This document shows, piece by piece, positions 35,859 to 47,671 of a DNA stretch of 64,000 nt. The stretch comes from Chamaecyparis obtusa (lineage: Eukaryota; Streptophyta; Pinopsida; Cupressales; Cupressaceae). The DNA lies in NCBI GenBank assembly GCA_027943335.1, contig BSBK01001305.1, positions 385,501 through 449,500 of the forward strand. Direction: 5' to 3'. Position numbers and translations under genes: made by a program. Under the pieces are notes generated by a model, which worked only from the letters and a program-made list of their open reading frames with translations, ran no database searches and was not told the DNA's origin. The first letter of the stretch is position 1; the number at the start of each line of letters is the position of its first letter.

Positions 35859-37060
35859 CCACCTTGATCCTAAAGTAAAATGAGTGAAGAAGAAACTATG
35901 CAAGATTCACCCTCAAGTTGCACTCTTGGTGAAAGTAGAATTGAAAAAGATGCGATATGTTGAGTTCATCTGTCCAATTGACTAACCTGAATGGATTTCC
36001 AATATTGTACCAATAGGTAAAGCTACTAGGGGCATCCACATATGTTCATATTTGACTGTCGTACATGAAATGTTACCCCTCATGGATATATTTTTAGGAT
36101 ATAATCAAAATTAGAATTGTAGAAGAAAATCAACACAAAATGACATTTAGTACTCCTTGGAGTACATTCTATTACCAGGTCATGCCTTTTGGCCTTAAAA
36201 AATTTGGTGCCACATATCAGCATGCAATGACAATAATATTTTATGACCTTCTTCATGTAATGATATAAGACTATGTGGATGACAACTTAGGAAAATCCAA
36301 GAAATGAGACTCGCATATTACTATCCTTACCATAATATTTGAAAGGTTGGAGAAGTACAAGGTACATAAATGTGTTTTTGGTGTGAAATTAGGAAAACTA
36401 CTTAGTTATATTTTATCCAAAAGAGGTATTGAGGTAGACCCCAAGAAAGTCAAAGCTATCTTGGATATGCCTCCTCTCACTATATTGAAGCAACTCTATA
36501 ACTTGTGAGGAAGATTACATCCCATCAGAAGATTTTTGTCACAACTTGCACATAAGGTCCATCCTTTCTCACATCTCCTAGGAAAAGATGTCATGTTACT
36601 TTGGGATTTCCTTTGTTAGAAGACTTTTGAACAATTAAAGAAATATCTAACCAATCTCTCAGTGCTAGTTCCTCTTGTCCCAGGCCAACCTTTGATCTTG
36701 TATATTTCTACTACTATAGTTACACTAGGTTCCCTCTTGGGATAGCTAGATGATAATGGAAAAGAAAATGCTATTTAATATCTCAGTAGAACATTGGTTG
36801 GTTATGAGTTGAACTATTCCACTATTGAGAGATCTTTCTTGGATGTAGTTTTCTATACTTAGAAATTATGTCATTACATGCTCAATTATACAACTCATCT
36901 CATTGCCAAGGTGGATCCTCTAAAGTATCTGCTATCCAAATCTACACTCATTGGTCACACTACTAAGTGGGTTATGATCTTAAGTGAATTTGATATTGTC
37001 TATATAGATCACAAAACTATCAAGGGACATGTTATAGAAAATAAAATGTAGAAGATTCTC
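35859..37060 (+). pseudogene. Reverse transcriptase and RNase H of element C (3' of insertion D)
   Basis: The frame opens with DHLDPKVK, then KIHPQVALLVKVELKKM and EWISNIVPI (RT fingers). After frame breaks, HKCVFGVKLGKLL and LSKRGIEVDPKKVKAI (thumb) follow, then RFLSQLAHKVHPFSHLL and the RNase H part YLSRTLVGYELNYSTIERSF. The RT catalytic Y-x-D-D region (near 36270) reads YVDD in one frame, but the surroundings are frameshifted. Standard gypsy RT-RH order. Dead. Confidence 0.7.
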
Positions 37061-37116
37061 TCCTAGGAGGTCATCCCGTTATCACTGATTTTATAGATGA
37101 ATCCATAATGATTGTC

Positions 37117-37505
37117 TCATCTAGTACGGAGTGGAAGCTCTATATTGATGAATCTTTCATGCATAAAAGATGTGGGAAAGGAATATTGTTTGTTTCCACT
37201 CAAGGATACCTCATTCCAAAATCTTACAAACTCTCCTTTTCTTGTACAAGCAAAATTGTTGAGTAAGAAACCTTGGTAACAGGACTTTGTTAGGCTATTC
37301 ACTGGAAAATCAAAATCTTTCTTATTTTTGGTGACTCCTAGTTGGTAATTAGATAACTGAAAGATGAGTACTAGACTAAGGATGAAAAACAACTACCTTA
37401 TTGCAGAGAAGTAGAGGATCTTAAACAACATTTTGCAAAGTTAGTCTTTCAACAAAGTCCATGGGCCAACAATAAAGTAGCAGATGCAATGGATACCATT
37501 GGTTT
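37117..37505 (+). pseudogene. Archaeal-type (second) RNase H of element C
   Basis: The frame reads WKLYIDESFMHKRCGKGILF (first catalytic Asp in the YID position), YKLSFSCTSKIVE then LVTGL (Glu), IFGDS (Asp) and NNKVADAMDTIG. This is the pattern of the aRNH that Tat elements carry after their own RNase H. Five stops. Cut off by the LTR of element E at 37506; integrase homology resumes at 52229. Confidence 0.7.
37502..37505. repeat. Probable target duplication GTTT of element E, left copy
   Basis: GTTT precedes the LTR and also follows the 3' LTR (52229-52232). A fifth base does not match, so the duplication is either 4 bp or a mutated 5-bp one. Confidence 0.5.
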
Positions 37506-38242
37506 TGATGGAGCCTTAATTTTAAAAATTAAGGCCTCCATTGGACTATCCTCTCACATTCTCTTTCTTAAAATTATCATTGTATAATCAAGCGACAACT
37601 TTTGAGATCTTTGAAGATCATTATGCCTCAACAAGTGTATCGTTGAGCTAGGAAAAATGAAATTATGGAATGTTCCTGTCACAAAATAGTCAACGATGTC
37701 AAAGGGAGATATGAAAGTAATGCCAGTAGATGACAAGGCTTTTTACAAGTATGCAAATGCATATTTCATGTACTTGGAGATTCATTGATGAAGAATTCAT
37801 GCCCAAAAATTTATACTGCAACGTTCTTATGTTGCAAATAGAAGTCATCAAATTTTGGAAGTCCTTCAACAAAAGTTCGATGCCAAGATATAAGAGACAG
37901 AAGACCAAGTCATTGGTTTTGGTTCAATAAACAATATTGAATATTTCTTTGTGTGTGTTACAGGTGCTCAAGGCACGGGATGGAGGATGTGCACAGAGAT
38001 GATGTCAAACTAGGCATGATTTGCATTGGTTGTATATGACCATAAACAATATGAAGACTCATCGAGTATGCAAGAGGAGGACATGACAATGAAGAAATAA
38101 AATAGGGAGACAATCCTGAGCCTGTGCAGGAGGTATAGAAGCAACCATGACTTGTCAGAGTGGTTGTAAGATGAATTCTATACGCTCAATGAGGCACGAT
38201 GTAAAAGACAAATGTAAAGCCTTCAGTAAATATTATTTTGTG

Positions 38243-38251
38243 TATATAAAA
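38243..38251 (+). promoter_or_regulatory. TATA box of element E 5' LTR
   Basis: TATATAAAA after TATTATTTTGTG; identical in the 3' LTR at 51010-51018. Confidence 0.65.
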
Positions 38252-39302
38252 CTTATGCTACGTAATCATGGCAATAAGTTAAATATGGAAAGGCACGTTG
38301 GTTCATGAAATGTAGCCTCCACATGTCACTTACCATTGTGTCAGCCAGAAAAATAATAGTTATATTTGGTTATAGTTAAGACAAACATATTAATATTTTA
38401 TGAAGTGGTGTATCTTTCAAATGTTAACCGCGTGACTCCTCATAAACATATAAATATGAGATATAAAATCAAATAAGAGGGAGGACTTGACCAACGGATA
38501 TTATACTATTGCATAATAAAAATTTCTTCATTTGGAAAGGAATGAATTTTTGAACTAAGCTCGTAAATTCTGGATTATTGAGTAAATATATTTATATGTG
38601 ATTCTGGAATCAAACTGCATTGGATGGATCATCTGTAAGGAGTGTCTCTAGTGAAATTTTATTTCTGGCATAATCTGTAAGTGTATCTATTTTATTTATG
38701 TGCATTAGAGTTTTCAATTATTATTAAGTTATGTCCTTTGTAAATATTTTATTAATTTCTATAAATATTTTAATATTCGAGTAAGTGGACTAGGTCATTA
38801 TTGCATTTTAAACTTGATAAACATAGATATTATGAAATATTTAATTATTTCTGTATTTATGTCTGCTTTGTCTCTGCATTACAGGAGTTAAAGTGCATCC
38901 TAGACTAGTTTAAAATTGTGTTCATATAATTGATCCATCGCGTCTAGATTATTAATCTGCTTATAGTTTTAAATACATCAAGTTTTATAAAGTTGTACGT
39001 TTCAAATTATAATATTGACTCTATTTTCCCATTTAATTAGGCACTGGTCTTTATATTACTCTTAATTCATGATCCATACATTGACAATTATTTCATCTTC
39101 CCTTTGAAGAATTAATATATTCATTTGTGACATTAATCCATAATTATTATTTAAAACACTCTTATATTTATAGAATCATTTACTTTTGTTATTAATTCAT
39201 AATTTTCAAATATTTCTATAATTCTTGCCACTTTGCAAGCTTTCATTATATTCATATTTTAACCATTCTACTATAAGCATCCTGGGCTTAAGTATTTTGT
39301 TC

Positions 39303-39344
39303 AGGATCAGGTGCACCTGCCTTGGCCTTGCAGAGCCAGAAGTG
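39303..39344 (+). other. Conserved LTR 3' module with hairpin (element E)
   Basis: GGTGCACCTGCCTTGGCC, then TTGCAGAGCCAGAAGTG. It corresponds to the element B module at 2751 although the rest of the LTRs differ. The 3' LTR copy is at 52073-52112. Confidence 0.6.
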
Positions 39345-39463
39345 TAGGGAACTCGAATTACACTGTTCAGTTCTATCAAGTTGGCCATAACTGGTTGGAT
39401 ATCCCAACATTGAGTTAGCAAGACTCGTAGGATTCCAATCTGTGGTTTTGGGAACCAATAGAT

Positions 39464-39481
39464 TGGCGACTCTATTGGGGA
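39464..39481 (+). promoter_or_regulatory. Primer-binding site of element E
   Basis: TGGCGACTCTATTGGGGA, three bases after the LTR. Same type as in element B, here in a single copy. The related TGGCAACTCTAC near 39871 may be a remnant of a second copy. Confidence 0.75.
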
Positions 39482-39976
39482 GAGTTGCAAATAAACTTTA
39501 TAAGTTGTTTGTTTTAGACCAGCATAGAGTTTTATTTACTTAAAACATTATGGTGAGTTTTAATAATTCATATTTTGTTTAGAATTGATATCTTAGTTCA
39601 ACATTTAATTCTTTTCCTTTTTATTTAAGCATTTAAATAGTTGATGTTATTTAAATTTTGAAAGTTTCTGATTTTGCATAGAAGTGGATGATTAATAATA
39701 TAATTGAGAGCTTTTAAATTTCATACAATAAAGTTTCTAATTTTTATTAAAGTTCTGATTTTATTTCAGATTCATTTATACAAAAGAATTTAAAATTAGA
39801 ATTTTTGGCATATACTCTGTTGGGATAGAATCCAAAGAAGTATTTCTCATTTTTCCATTTATCAAAAGGGTGGCAACTCTACAAATTTGATTTAGTTGTG
39901 TTTTGGAATTTCATTTTGTTGTGTTAAAGTTTCTATGAACAGAAGAAGATCCTTGTATAAAAAGTAAAAAATCTAC
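39482..39976. other. Leader between PBS and gag of element E
   Basis: AT-rich, no ORF. It would hold the packaging signal; none can be recognised by eye. Confidence 0.4.
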
Positions 39977-41852
39977 ATGGAATTAAGTCCTAAGAGGAAT
40001 TTCAGTAAGGTTAAAAATATGTCTGATATGAATCTCACTGGATATAGGAGGTTTTATGATAGAGAGAACACTAATTATAATGAAGAAAACTATCTTGAAA
40101 GTACAAATAGATTTGAGGATAATAGAAACCCTTTTGGTTTTCAATATATTCAAGATCAGAATCCAATACTAGATGTAGAAGAGGAAGTAGAGGAGTATGA
40201 TGAAGAAGATGAAGCACTATTTAAAATGTTGAGTAAGTTCTATGAATATGGAGATAAGAATCCCAAGGTAGCTAAGGCTTTGAAAAGGTTCCCTAATGAA
40301 AAGTTAGATATATTAAGGATAAATAGAGATGAACTAAATTTATCACCTAATAATAAGACTAATAGAGAATAATCAAAGGAAAGGATTACACTAAAAAGGG
40401 AGGGGGTGCCAAAGTATAATCCTCCATCTAAAAGGGTGCAGATCTAATTTTCAACAACAATCATAATAATCCATTATTTGAGAAATAAAATAGAGGAAGA
40501 TGGGCAAGAAAAAATAATAGAAATGAAAGAGGTGACCCATGAAGACAACTAAATAATGGAGGGAACTATGACCAAAGGCATCAAAATGAGGGAAATCATT
40601 ATTATGATGCTCAAAATTACCAAAGAAAAAATCACCAAAATTTGAAAGGTCAAAACAAGAATTGTCACAATACAAGCCAAAGAATGAGAGCTCCTATGGT
40701 AATAGAAAATATAGACAACTTTATTTTGATGGGATAAGAGGGTATCCTAATCTGATTTCTAATTATCTAAGAACAACTATTCCAAAATTTTTTGGTAATG
40801 GAGTTGAATCTGCTGAACAACATGTTATTAACTTGAAGAACACAATTGAGGAGTTAGAAGAGGATCACAAAGATGTTTTCATGAAAATTTTAGTGCAATA
40901 TTTAACATAAGATGCATCAGAATGGTATAGGAGTCTTCCTAATAGATCTATAATTGGATGGTGTAATTTTTCTAATCAATTCATAGAGCAATTTGGAGAC
41001 CATAATGATACATCTTTTGCCTCACATGAGTTAACAAGCATAAAGAAGAATATGAATGAGCTAGTATTAGAATTCAACAAGAGATTCAACAAGGTGTTAA
41101 ATAGAATTCCAAGAGATATTAGACCAGTGGATTCCTTTTTGATTGATTTTTATCTAAGTGCATTCGATAGTAAAACTCACTATGAGATATGGTCTCATAG
41201 GCCTAGTTTACTGCCACAAGATTTCAAAGTAGCAACAACAATAGAGAATGATAGAAAGGAAACACGCAGAATAAACAAGAGGGATGATACAAAGTTATAT
41301 AATCCTAAAGCCCCAAGGAAAGATGAGTTGAAAGAGATTATGGATATGTTACAAGACATAAAAGTAAAGCAAAGCAAAAATGAAAGGCCAAAATTTCAGA
41401 GGATCGACAGACCTAGATTACGGGATATGCCCTATAATACAAATTGGAAAGATGGAAAAATAGAAAGACCAAATCAAGTTAAAGATACTCTTGATCCCTT
41501 AAAAAAAGTCAACATAGTCGAGGATGGGCCATGGTATGAATTTTGCAGATTATCTCATGCATATGATCAATGTTTTGTTGCACAATCTATTCTAGAAGAG
41601 GAAAGTCAAGAGATGGAAGGGCAACCCACCATAAATGCTTTGTCAACAAATCTTTTTTGGGGTGGGGATGATGAAGATTATTATGATGGAGAAAATATTC
41701 TAGATTCATACTCAAGGACAGATCAACAACATCATGTACAAAAAGTGTTTTTAGATGGGGAAGAAATGCCCACCTTGAGAAGGTTAACCAACGAGGAAAA
41801 GAGAGCTTATACTGTTGCAGAAGTTGAACATGCAAAGCTCACATATCAATGA
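39977..41852 (+). pseudogene. Gag of element E
   Basis: First open part 39977-40372 (ELSPKRNFSKVKNMSDMN, acidic run DVEEEVEEYDEEDEALF). An Asn-rich, frameshifted linker follows (40440-40660). The gag core lies at 40662-41290: IPKFFGNGVESAEQHVINLK, one stop, SEWYRSLPNRSI, FSNQFIEQF, ELVLEFNKRFNKVL. The rest to 41852 is open for 266 codons. Near 41540 a zinc-knuckle remnant reads WYEFCRLSHAYDQC; the first Cys has become Tyr. Assembles the particle. Only a few lesions, so the break-up is recent compared with element C. Confidence 0.8.
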
Positions 41853-41957
41853 AGAAATAAAACTACAAATGTAGATCAGGGTACTCCTACAGGGATGTTT
41901 GCCAAAGTTCCACATTAGGAGGATGCATCAAGAAAATCTAGCAATCAAGGTAAACAT

Positions 41958-42560
41958 ATGGAAACATCGCAACCCCCTAAATTATCCAAGCCATTAAGTA
42001 AGTTGAACTTTGGTAAGCAAGTTTTTGATTTTCATTCTTTTATGAATCATGCATTATCTCAGGTAAAAATTTCTATTTCACTAATGGAAATGATGAAATT
42101 CCCTAATTACAGGAAGGAGACTATGAAGATTTTATCTAGTATAGAAGAATTAAAAGATGAAAAAGATGTAAAGGATAATAATGAACCTCCTATTGTGTAC
42201 TTAGGAACTACATGGAATAAAAATCCCAATCAAGTTGATCCTTTCTATTTAACTTTGTTAATTAATAATAAGTTAATTAGAAATTGCATGATTGATTCAG
42301 GAGCAGTAGTTAATATTATGTCTGTTGATGTAATGAAATAAATTGGTTTAAAAGTTGATATACCTTATGGAAAATGTTATGCAATGGATAATAGATCAAT
42401 TCCTATTGTTGGTATCATAAAAGATGTTGAATTTATATTTTCTGCATATCCTAAAGTTTCATATAGAACTGACATTACCATTGTAGAAATTCTTACAAAT
42501 TATGGTATGTTGTTGTCTAGACAGTGGTCAAATTTAGTTGTAGGACATGTTTAACTAGAT
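41958..42560 (+). pseudogene. Aspartic protease of element E
   Basis: The active site is MIDSGAVVNIM (42285-42317), the D-S-G triad of retropepsins, preceded by PFYLTLLINNKLIRN. One TAA follows at 42339, then IGLKVDIP and AYPKVSYRTDITIVEI, the flap and C-terminal strand. Cleaves the gag-pol precursor in the particle. Same frame continues into the aRNH. Confidence 0.8.
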
Positions 42561-42764
42561 TTATCCTATGCCACCATACCAATCGGTGGGAAGGAAATAA
42601 GAATTGAGAGAGAACCAAGATTTTCTTACTTGGTTGAGGATTTCCATCCTGATCCTATAATCAACTTTTGTCAATTAGACATGGAAAATTTCTAGGTAAG
42701 TATTTCTAAACTAGCATTAAAAGTTATTGATCCTATTGAAGCAAATGTGTAGGAAAATCGTGAA

Positions 42765-43157
42765 GATATATGGAAAATATATTTTGATGGGGCATGCAAC
42801 AAAGATGGTAATAGGGTTGGTGTCATTTTGATATCACCATCTAGTAAAACTTTCAAATATTCCTTTCTGCTTAATTTTGAATGCACAAATAATATCTCAG
42901 AATATGAAGCACTAGTTATTGGATTAAATATTAAAAAATTATATGGAATTAAGATACTTTCTATAATAGGAGATTCTGATTTGATTGTCTCTCAGATTAG
43001 AAGTAAATTTTCAACAAGAAATCCAAGGTTAAAACAATATAGGAATTATGTTTGGGATTTAATTGAATCATATGATGCATTTTCTATTAAGTGGGTAGAA
43101 AGATCAAACAATTTCCTTGCTAATTTAATGGCTAATTTAGCCATTAGGAAAAATTAA
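42765..43157 (+). CDS. Archaeal-type RNase H of element E, placed before RT
   Basis: The domain is intact in one frame: IWKIYFDGACNKDGNRVGV (Asp), NNISEYEALVIGL (Glu), SIIGDSDLIVSQI (Asp) and FSIKWVERSNNFLANLMANL. All four conserved positions of the RNase H fold can be pointed to, with Asn in the last Asp position less sure. It lies between protease and RT. Element C has its aRNH after RT-RH. Degrades RNA in RNA/DNA hybrids during reverse transcription, or stands in for the standard RNase H in part. Upstream and downstream stops separate it from the rest of pol. Confidence 0.8.
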   Translation, partial: DIWKIYFDGACNKDGNRVGVILISPSSKTFKYSFLLNFECTNNISEYEALVIGLNIKKLYGIKILSIIGDSDLIVSQIRSKFSTRNPRLKQYRNYVWDLIESYDAFSIKWVERSNNFLANLMANLAIRKN

Positions 43158-43175
43158 TTTTTACTTGATGAGATT

Positions 43176-44554
43176 GTGCAGGTTGAAATGAAAAATAGAC
43201 CATCTATACCTGATAATGTTGAGAACTGGCAGATTTTTGAAGATGATAAGGATCTTCTCAGATTCTTAACTTGTAAAGAGAGTTATGAGGATCAAAATAT
43301 AGATTTGAATTGTCATGTGGAAGTCCAAGATGGTAAAGAAGTTTTGTTTGATAAGGAAGTTGTTCAACTCAAAATGAATAAGATACCTAAAGGTTTGGTG
43401 GCGTTAGAAAGGATTTTTGACGAGAAAGAAAGTTTCAAACCTATCAAATCTATTAAAGTTCAAAATGATATTGAGAAAATTAATCTTGGAACTAAGAATG
43501 CTCCTAAGGATGTTTTTATTGGTAATAAATTATCTTTTAAAATAAGGTCTGAATTGATTTCCTTGTTAAGAAATTATAGGCATGTATTTTCTTGGAGTTA
43601 TGATGAATTAAAAGCTTATAGAGAGGACTTGTTTCAGCATGAAATACCTTTGAATTCTGATGCAAAACCCTTTAGACAAAGACAAAGGTCTATTAATCCA
43701 ACCTTAGCCCCTAAGATGAAGGAGGAGTTGATTAAGCTAAGAGATGTAGGGATCATCAAGCCTATTAGGCATTCAACATGGGTTTCTAATCTTGTCCATG
43801 TTAGAAAGAAAAGTGGCAACATTAGATTATGCATTGATTTTAGAAACCTTAATGTGTCATCTCCAAAGGACAATTATGCTTTACCTAATATGGAAATTTT
43901 GTTATAAAAGGTAACTGGGAATGAGTTATTATCCATGATGGATAGATTTTTAGGATACAACCAGGTCAAAGTCAAAGAGTCAGAATAGTATAAGATGACA
44001 TTCACCATGCCTTGGGGTACCTATGTTTATGCTAGGATGCCTTTCAGTTTAACCAATGCAGGGGCTACTTTTCTGATGTTGCTTTTGACAGATTCATTGA
44101 TTTCATTTTAGTTGTGTATCAAGATGACCTTACAGCTTACTCTAAAAAGGAAGAAGACCATTATGGACACTTAGAGAAATTTTTTAAAAGAGCCCTTGAA
44201 TATGGAATATCTCTTAATCCTAAAAAATGTCATTTTGGAGTTATAAAAGAGAAAATTTTAGGGCATATTGTTTCTAAGGAGGGTGTTAGAATTGATCTAG
44301 AAAGAGTGGTTGCAATTGATAATACTCAAATACCCAAGACAGTGAAAGCTATTCAGTCATTTTTTGGCCAAATAAACTTTGTGAGGAGATTTGTTTCCAA
44401 ATTTGTAGAAATTATCAAACCAATTGCTCAAATGTTAAAGAAGGGAGCCAAGTTAACATGGAATAATGAGGCCATAGAGGCATTTGTAGCAATAAAGAAA
44501 GCTCTCAAAGAGGCTCTAGTTCTCAAATCCCCTAATTTCAAGAAACCTTTTTAG
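43176..44554 (+). pseudogene. Reverse transcriptase of element E
   Basis: Long open part 43176-43907: linker, then HVFSWSYDELKAY, FRQRQRSINPTLAPKMKEEL, STWVSNLVHVRKKSG, IRLCIDFRNLN. Stops follow near 43905 and 43988, and a frameshift near 44080; then VVYQDDLTAYS with the catalytic Y-Q-D-D at 44117-44128 and the thumb (ALEYGISLNPKKCHFGV, LGHIVSKEGVRID, IQSFFGQINFVRRF). YQDD instead of the usual Y-(V/I/L)-D-D is uncommon. Makes cDNA from the element RNA. Confidence 0.8.
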
Positions 44555-44718
44555 ATTTTTTCCTTTGCATCTTATCATACTATAGCAGAAGTTATGCTTC
44601 AAAAGAATGAAGAGGGCCATGAGCAACTGATTGCATTTTTTAGCAAGTGTCTGCAAGTAGCTGAACTTAATAATCATATTAATGAGAAGCATGCTTATGC
44701 TCTTGTCAAGGTAGTAAA

Positions 44719-44723
44719 ATCAT
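44719..44723. repeat. Target duplication ATCAT of element F, left copy
   Basis: Matches 48570-48574 and restores the RNase H frame of element E when one copy is kept. Confidence 0.75.
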
Positions 44724-45621
44724 TAATGCAGGGCATGGATGGAGGATCCAAGGATGGATATTCCAAACCTACACCAGCACTTATAACAAAAACAATCACA
44801 ATGGAATACAACAATATAATGCTTCAAAATAGAATTTTATTTAGCATGCCTGGCTGTAAGGCCTTCCGGGTTTTAGCCTTATACAATGAAATTACAAAGT
44901 ATCTTAGTAATCTCCTAGCTAGTCCAGCTCTAAAACACATCAACAACTGATGGAAACACTAAGGTAGATCTAAACTTGAGCTCACAAGCCTCCAAGCAAT
45001 CTCCTTGTCTCCAAGCATGCAAACCACTAGCTCTTCTATTACAATATCAGATAAACCATCTGATCTTCAAGATCTCACAGGATCCAATTATGATTCTACT
45101 CTACTCTAATCCCCTATTACTCATCTAATGATCCTCCTCTACTACATCTACATCAACCAAGGCTCTCAATAAATAGCCAGCTAAGCCACAAGTTAGCCAG
45201 TCAAGCATCAATTACATTATAGGTCTAGCCTAAGGCGAGATACCAAAACTAAAGACAAAAATAATAAAACACAATGAAAAGATGGATTTAGGTCCACACA
45301 AGATCCAAGAACATATCCCCAACTGTTCAAGCTCCAATTTCCCCGCATGGAACCATGCAATATGAAATACCACATGTTTCATGAGTGAAACTAGTAGAAA
45401 ATTGATACCCAAGGAAAATGAAGATAACTCCCAGATCTAAATAAATTAGGATGTACACCCTTAGGAGAATGCCCAAAATTAGGTCCACTACACTACATTA
45501 ACTTCGTAAAGTAAGAAACCAACAACAACAATGGTTACAAAACAAACACCAGAAAGGTATAGAAATAGAAAATGTTTTTGGTGATGCAAGATTTCTCAAG
45601 ACCCAAGATGCTCCTGCATCA
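44724..45621 (-). repeat. Element F 3' LTR (left on the plus strand)
   Basis: Plus-strand borders TAATGCAGGG and CTGCATCA; on the minus strand the LTR starts TGATGCAGGAGCATC. It matches 47672-48569 almost throughout. Confidence 0.85.
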
Positions 45622-45821
45622 GACACCCCAGGTAAATAAAAAGAATGTTCTCATGAATGTCTTAAGGGAATCAAGACAGGTATACCATATCTATTCTTAA
45701 CCCAAATCTCCTCTCGTCCTTCATTCCTTGTTGTCTTCACTTTATCCACTGTCTCACTCAGTAAATTGTCATGTCTTGCACTTTTCTCATCTTTTCTTTC
45801 TGCTACTGACAAGAATTGACT

Positions 45822-46202
45822 CTAACCATCCTTTCCACTATCAATTACACTAGCATTGTGGTGAATCACATCTTCTCCAGACTTACTAACCAATTCAACA
45901 CCATATTCATCTCTCTTTGTCACTAGTGTCATCATTTGGTGCACTATCTTTGTCAGAAAGACCATTTGCCTCTTAATCTCTATAAATTCCTTAACTAAGT
46001 CATGTTGTTTTTCTTTCAAACTCAGCTTCCTTTCATCCACAAGAATAAGTTCATCAACTCTCTGCTCCTGATGTTTGTCACTGTCACAAGGACAACACCT
46101 AAAAACTCCACATCCACTACCCCCAACTTCCTGCAAAGGTAACAACTTATGCCTGGATCCACCATGCATTACCACATGTGTATTTTCATGACCATTAGAC
46201 AT
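45822..46202 (-). pseudogene. Post-protease fragment of element F pol
   Basis: 127 codons. The first 30 (SNGHENTHVVMHGGSRHKLL) are the normal stretch after the protease of gypsy pol. What follows, a Cys-rich patch GVFRCCPCD and a charged helix KLSLKEKQHDLVKEF, does not look like RT. The deletion that removed RT and integrase probably starts near 46080. Confidence 0.6.
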
Positions 46203-46220
46203 AACATTTCTATCAAACTT

Positions 46221-46538
46221 CTAAGGTCTTCTGAGCAACATATGACAAGAATCCATAGGCAATACATCACATAATATTTCATCATGATAAGATCCAATCT
46301 GAAAATTTACCAAGCATTTATCTTCAATCCTAACCTTAGACACATCTTGTATCCAACTAATCTGATAAGAATTAGGGTATTTCCTTCTTTCCAAATTCAA
46401 ATTATTAACCATCTCTTCTAAAACAAAGTTTTCAAAACTACCACCATCAACTATAAAATTACATACCTTATTCTTGCACTTACATCTGGTTCTGAACAAA
46501 TTTCTTCTTTGCATCGGTTCCTTAGCACATGTAGCCAA
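46221..46538 (-). pseudogene. Aspartic protease of element F
   Basis: CNFIVDGGSFENFVLEEMV carries the active site with D-G-G in place of D-S-G. ILCDVLPMDSCHMLLRRP ends the domain, with Arg where Gly is usual. Follows gag in the same direction. Confidence 0.75.
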
Positions 46539-46599
46539 CCTCCTAGTGATAAGAAACTCTCCTTTTTCTACAACATTCTTAATGTCTTCTTCGGTCGTT

Positions 46600-47588
46600 A
46601 GTGCAACTCTTTTTCTAGGACATTGAAAAATTCTATGACCCTCTTCACCACACTAAAAACAAGTACCAGTTAACTCATTTTTCCTTCTCCATCTCTATCC
46701 ATTATTGTAGTTCTTAGTGACTTGACCACTACCAGATCCTTCATCAGTCTTCTTAGGATTCTCTATCACATTACCTCCAGTAATTGTTTCAGCAATCTTA
46801 CCACCTCGGTTCCTATTAATTTGTCTTCCTTCAAACCTCTTGTTTAGCTTCTCCTCAATCTTCAATGCCATCTAATAAGCATCTCCTATAGTTATCATCT
46901 GAATAGTAAGTAAATCTTCTTGAATACTAGGTCTCAAGCCATAAATATACCTAGAAACCTTCTCTTTATTAGCGTCAAAATGACCAGTCCTAATCAGGAT
47001 TCTATAAATCTTCTCAGTATACTCTGATACCAATTTATTTGTTTGCTTCAAGGCTTGCATTTTCTTAAACATCTCTAACTCATAATCCACCAGAATGAAT
47101 TGCTTTTTCAACTTGTCAACCATTTGGTTCCATCTAGTGATCTTTTCTTTTCCTCTCCTACCTCTTTCCAATTGAACTTCTCTCCACCAAATATTTTCAT
47201 GACCCTTCAGCTTAGTCTTTACAAATCAAACTCTATCAAGATCTTCTATTTATTCATACTCAAAGTACCCATCTATCTCATTAATCCAATCAATCAACTC
47301 TTCTAGCCTAAGGATTTCAGAAAATGTAGAAACTTTGATCTTAGGTCTTTTCCCAATTTTAGACATAGCCTTTAGGATTCTATTCTCTTCTGGATCCCTT
47401 GCTTCTTCTACATCTTCTTCAAAGTGTTATTCCTCGAACTCATCATCACTCTCATCCTTCAATGTATTCTTCTTTCTTAATTCCTCTTATAGATCTTACA
47501 CTTGTTTCTACAAAGCCCTAAAATCATCAAGATTGAATTCCCCAACAAGTTCTTCCTCTGAGATCTCATGAGCTCTTCTCGAAGGCAT
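46600..47588 (-). pseudogene. Gag of element F
   Basis: From ATG 47588 (MPSRRAHEISEEELVG) with several stops. Core: FSEILRLEELIDWINEID, GYFEYE, then 47171-46872 RWNQMVDKLKKQFI, LVSEYTEKIYRILIR, VSRYIYGLRPSIQEDL. A zinc knuckle with one stop reads CGEEGHRIFQCP (46660-46620). Standard gypsy gag layout. Confidence 0.75.
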
Positions 47589-47658
47589 CTTCAATCCAAG
47601 GTCCTGGTGCAAATTGCCTCACCTTTGGTGATCTTTCCACACACTCAAAATCTTCAAT

Positions 47659-47669
47659 CTCTGATACCA
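47659..47669 (-). promoter_or_regulatory. Primer-binding site for initiator tRNA-Met, element F
   Basis: Minus strand TGGTATCAGAG, just after the LTR end. Sets the right LTR as the 5' LTR. Confidence 0.8.
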
Positions 47670-47671
47670 CT

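Larger units (their letters stand above)
37506..39460 (+). repeat. Element E 5' LTR
   Basis: Starts TGATGGAGCCTTAATTTT and ends GGGAACCAATA, where the 3' LTR has CCAACA; the CA has mutated to TA. TATA box TATATAAAA at 38243. Contains the hairpin module at 39303-39344 shared with element B. Confidence 0.9.
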
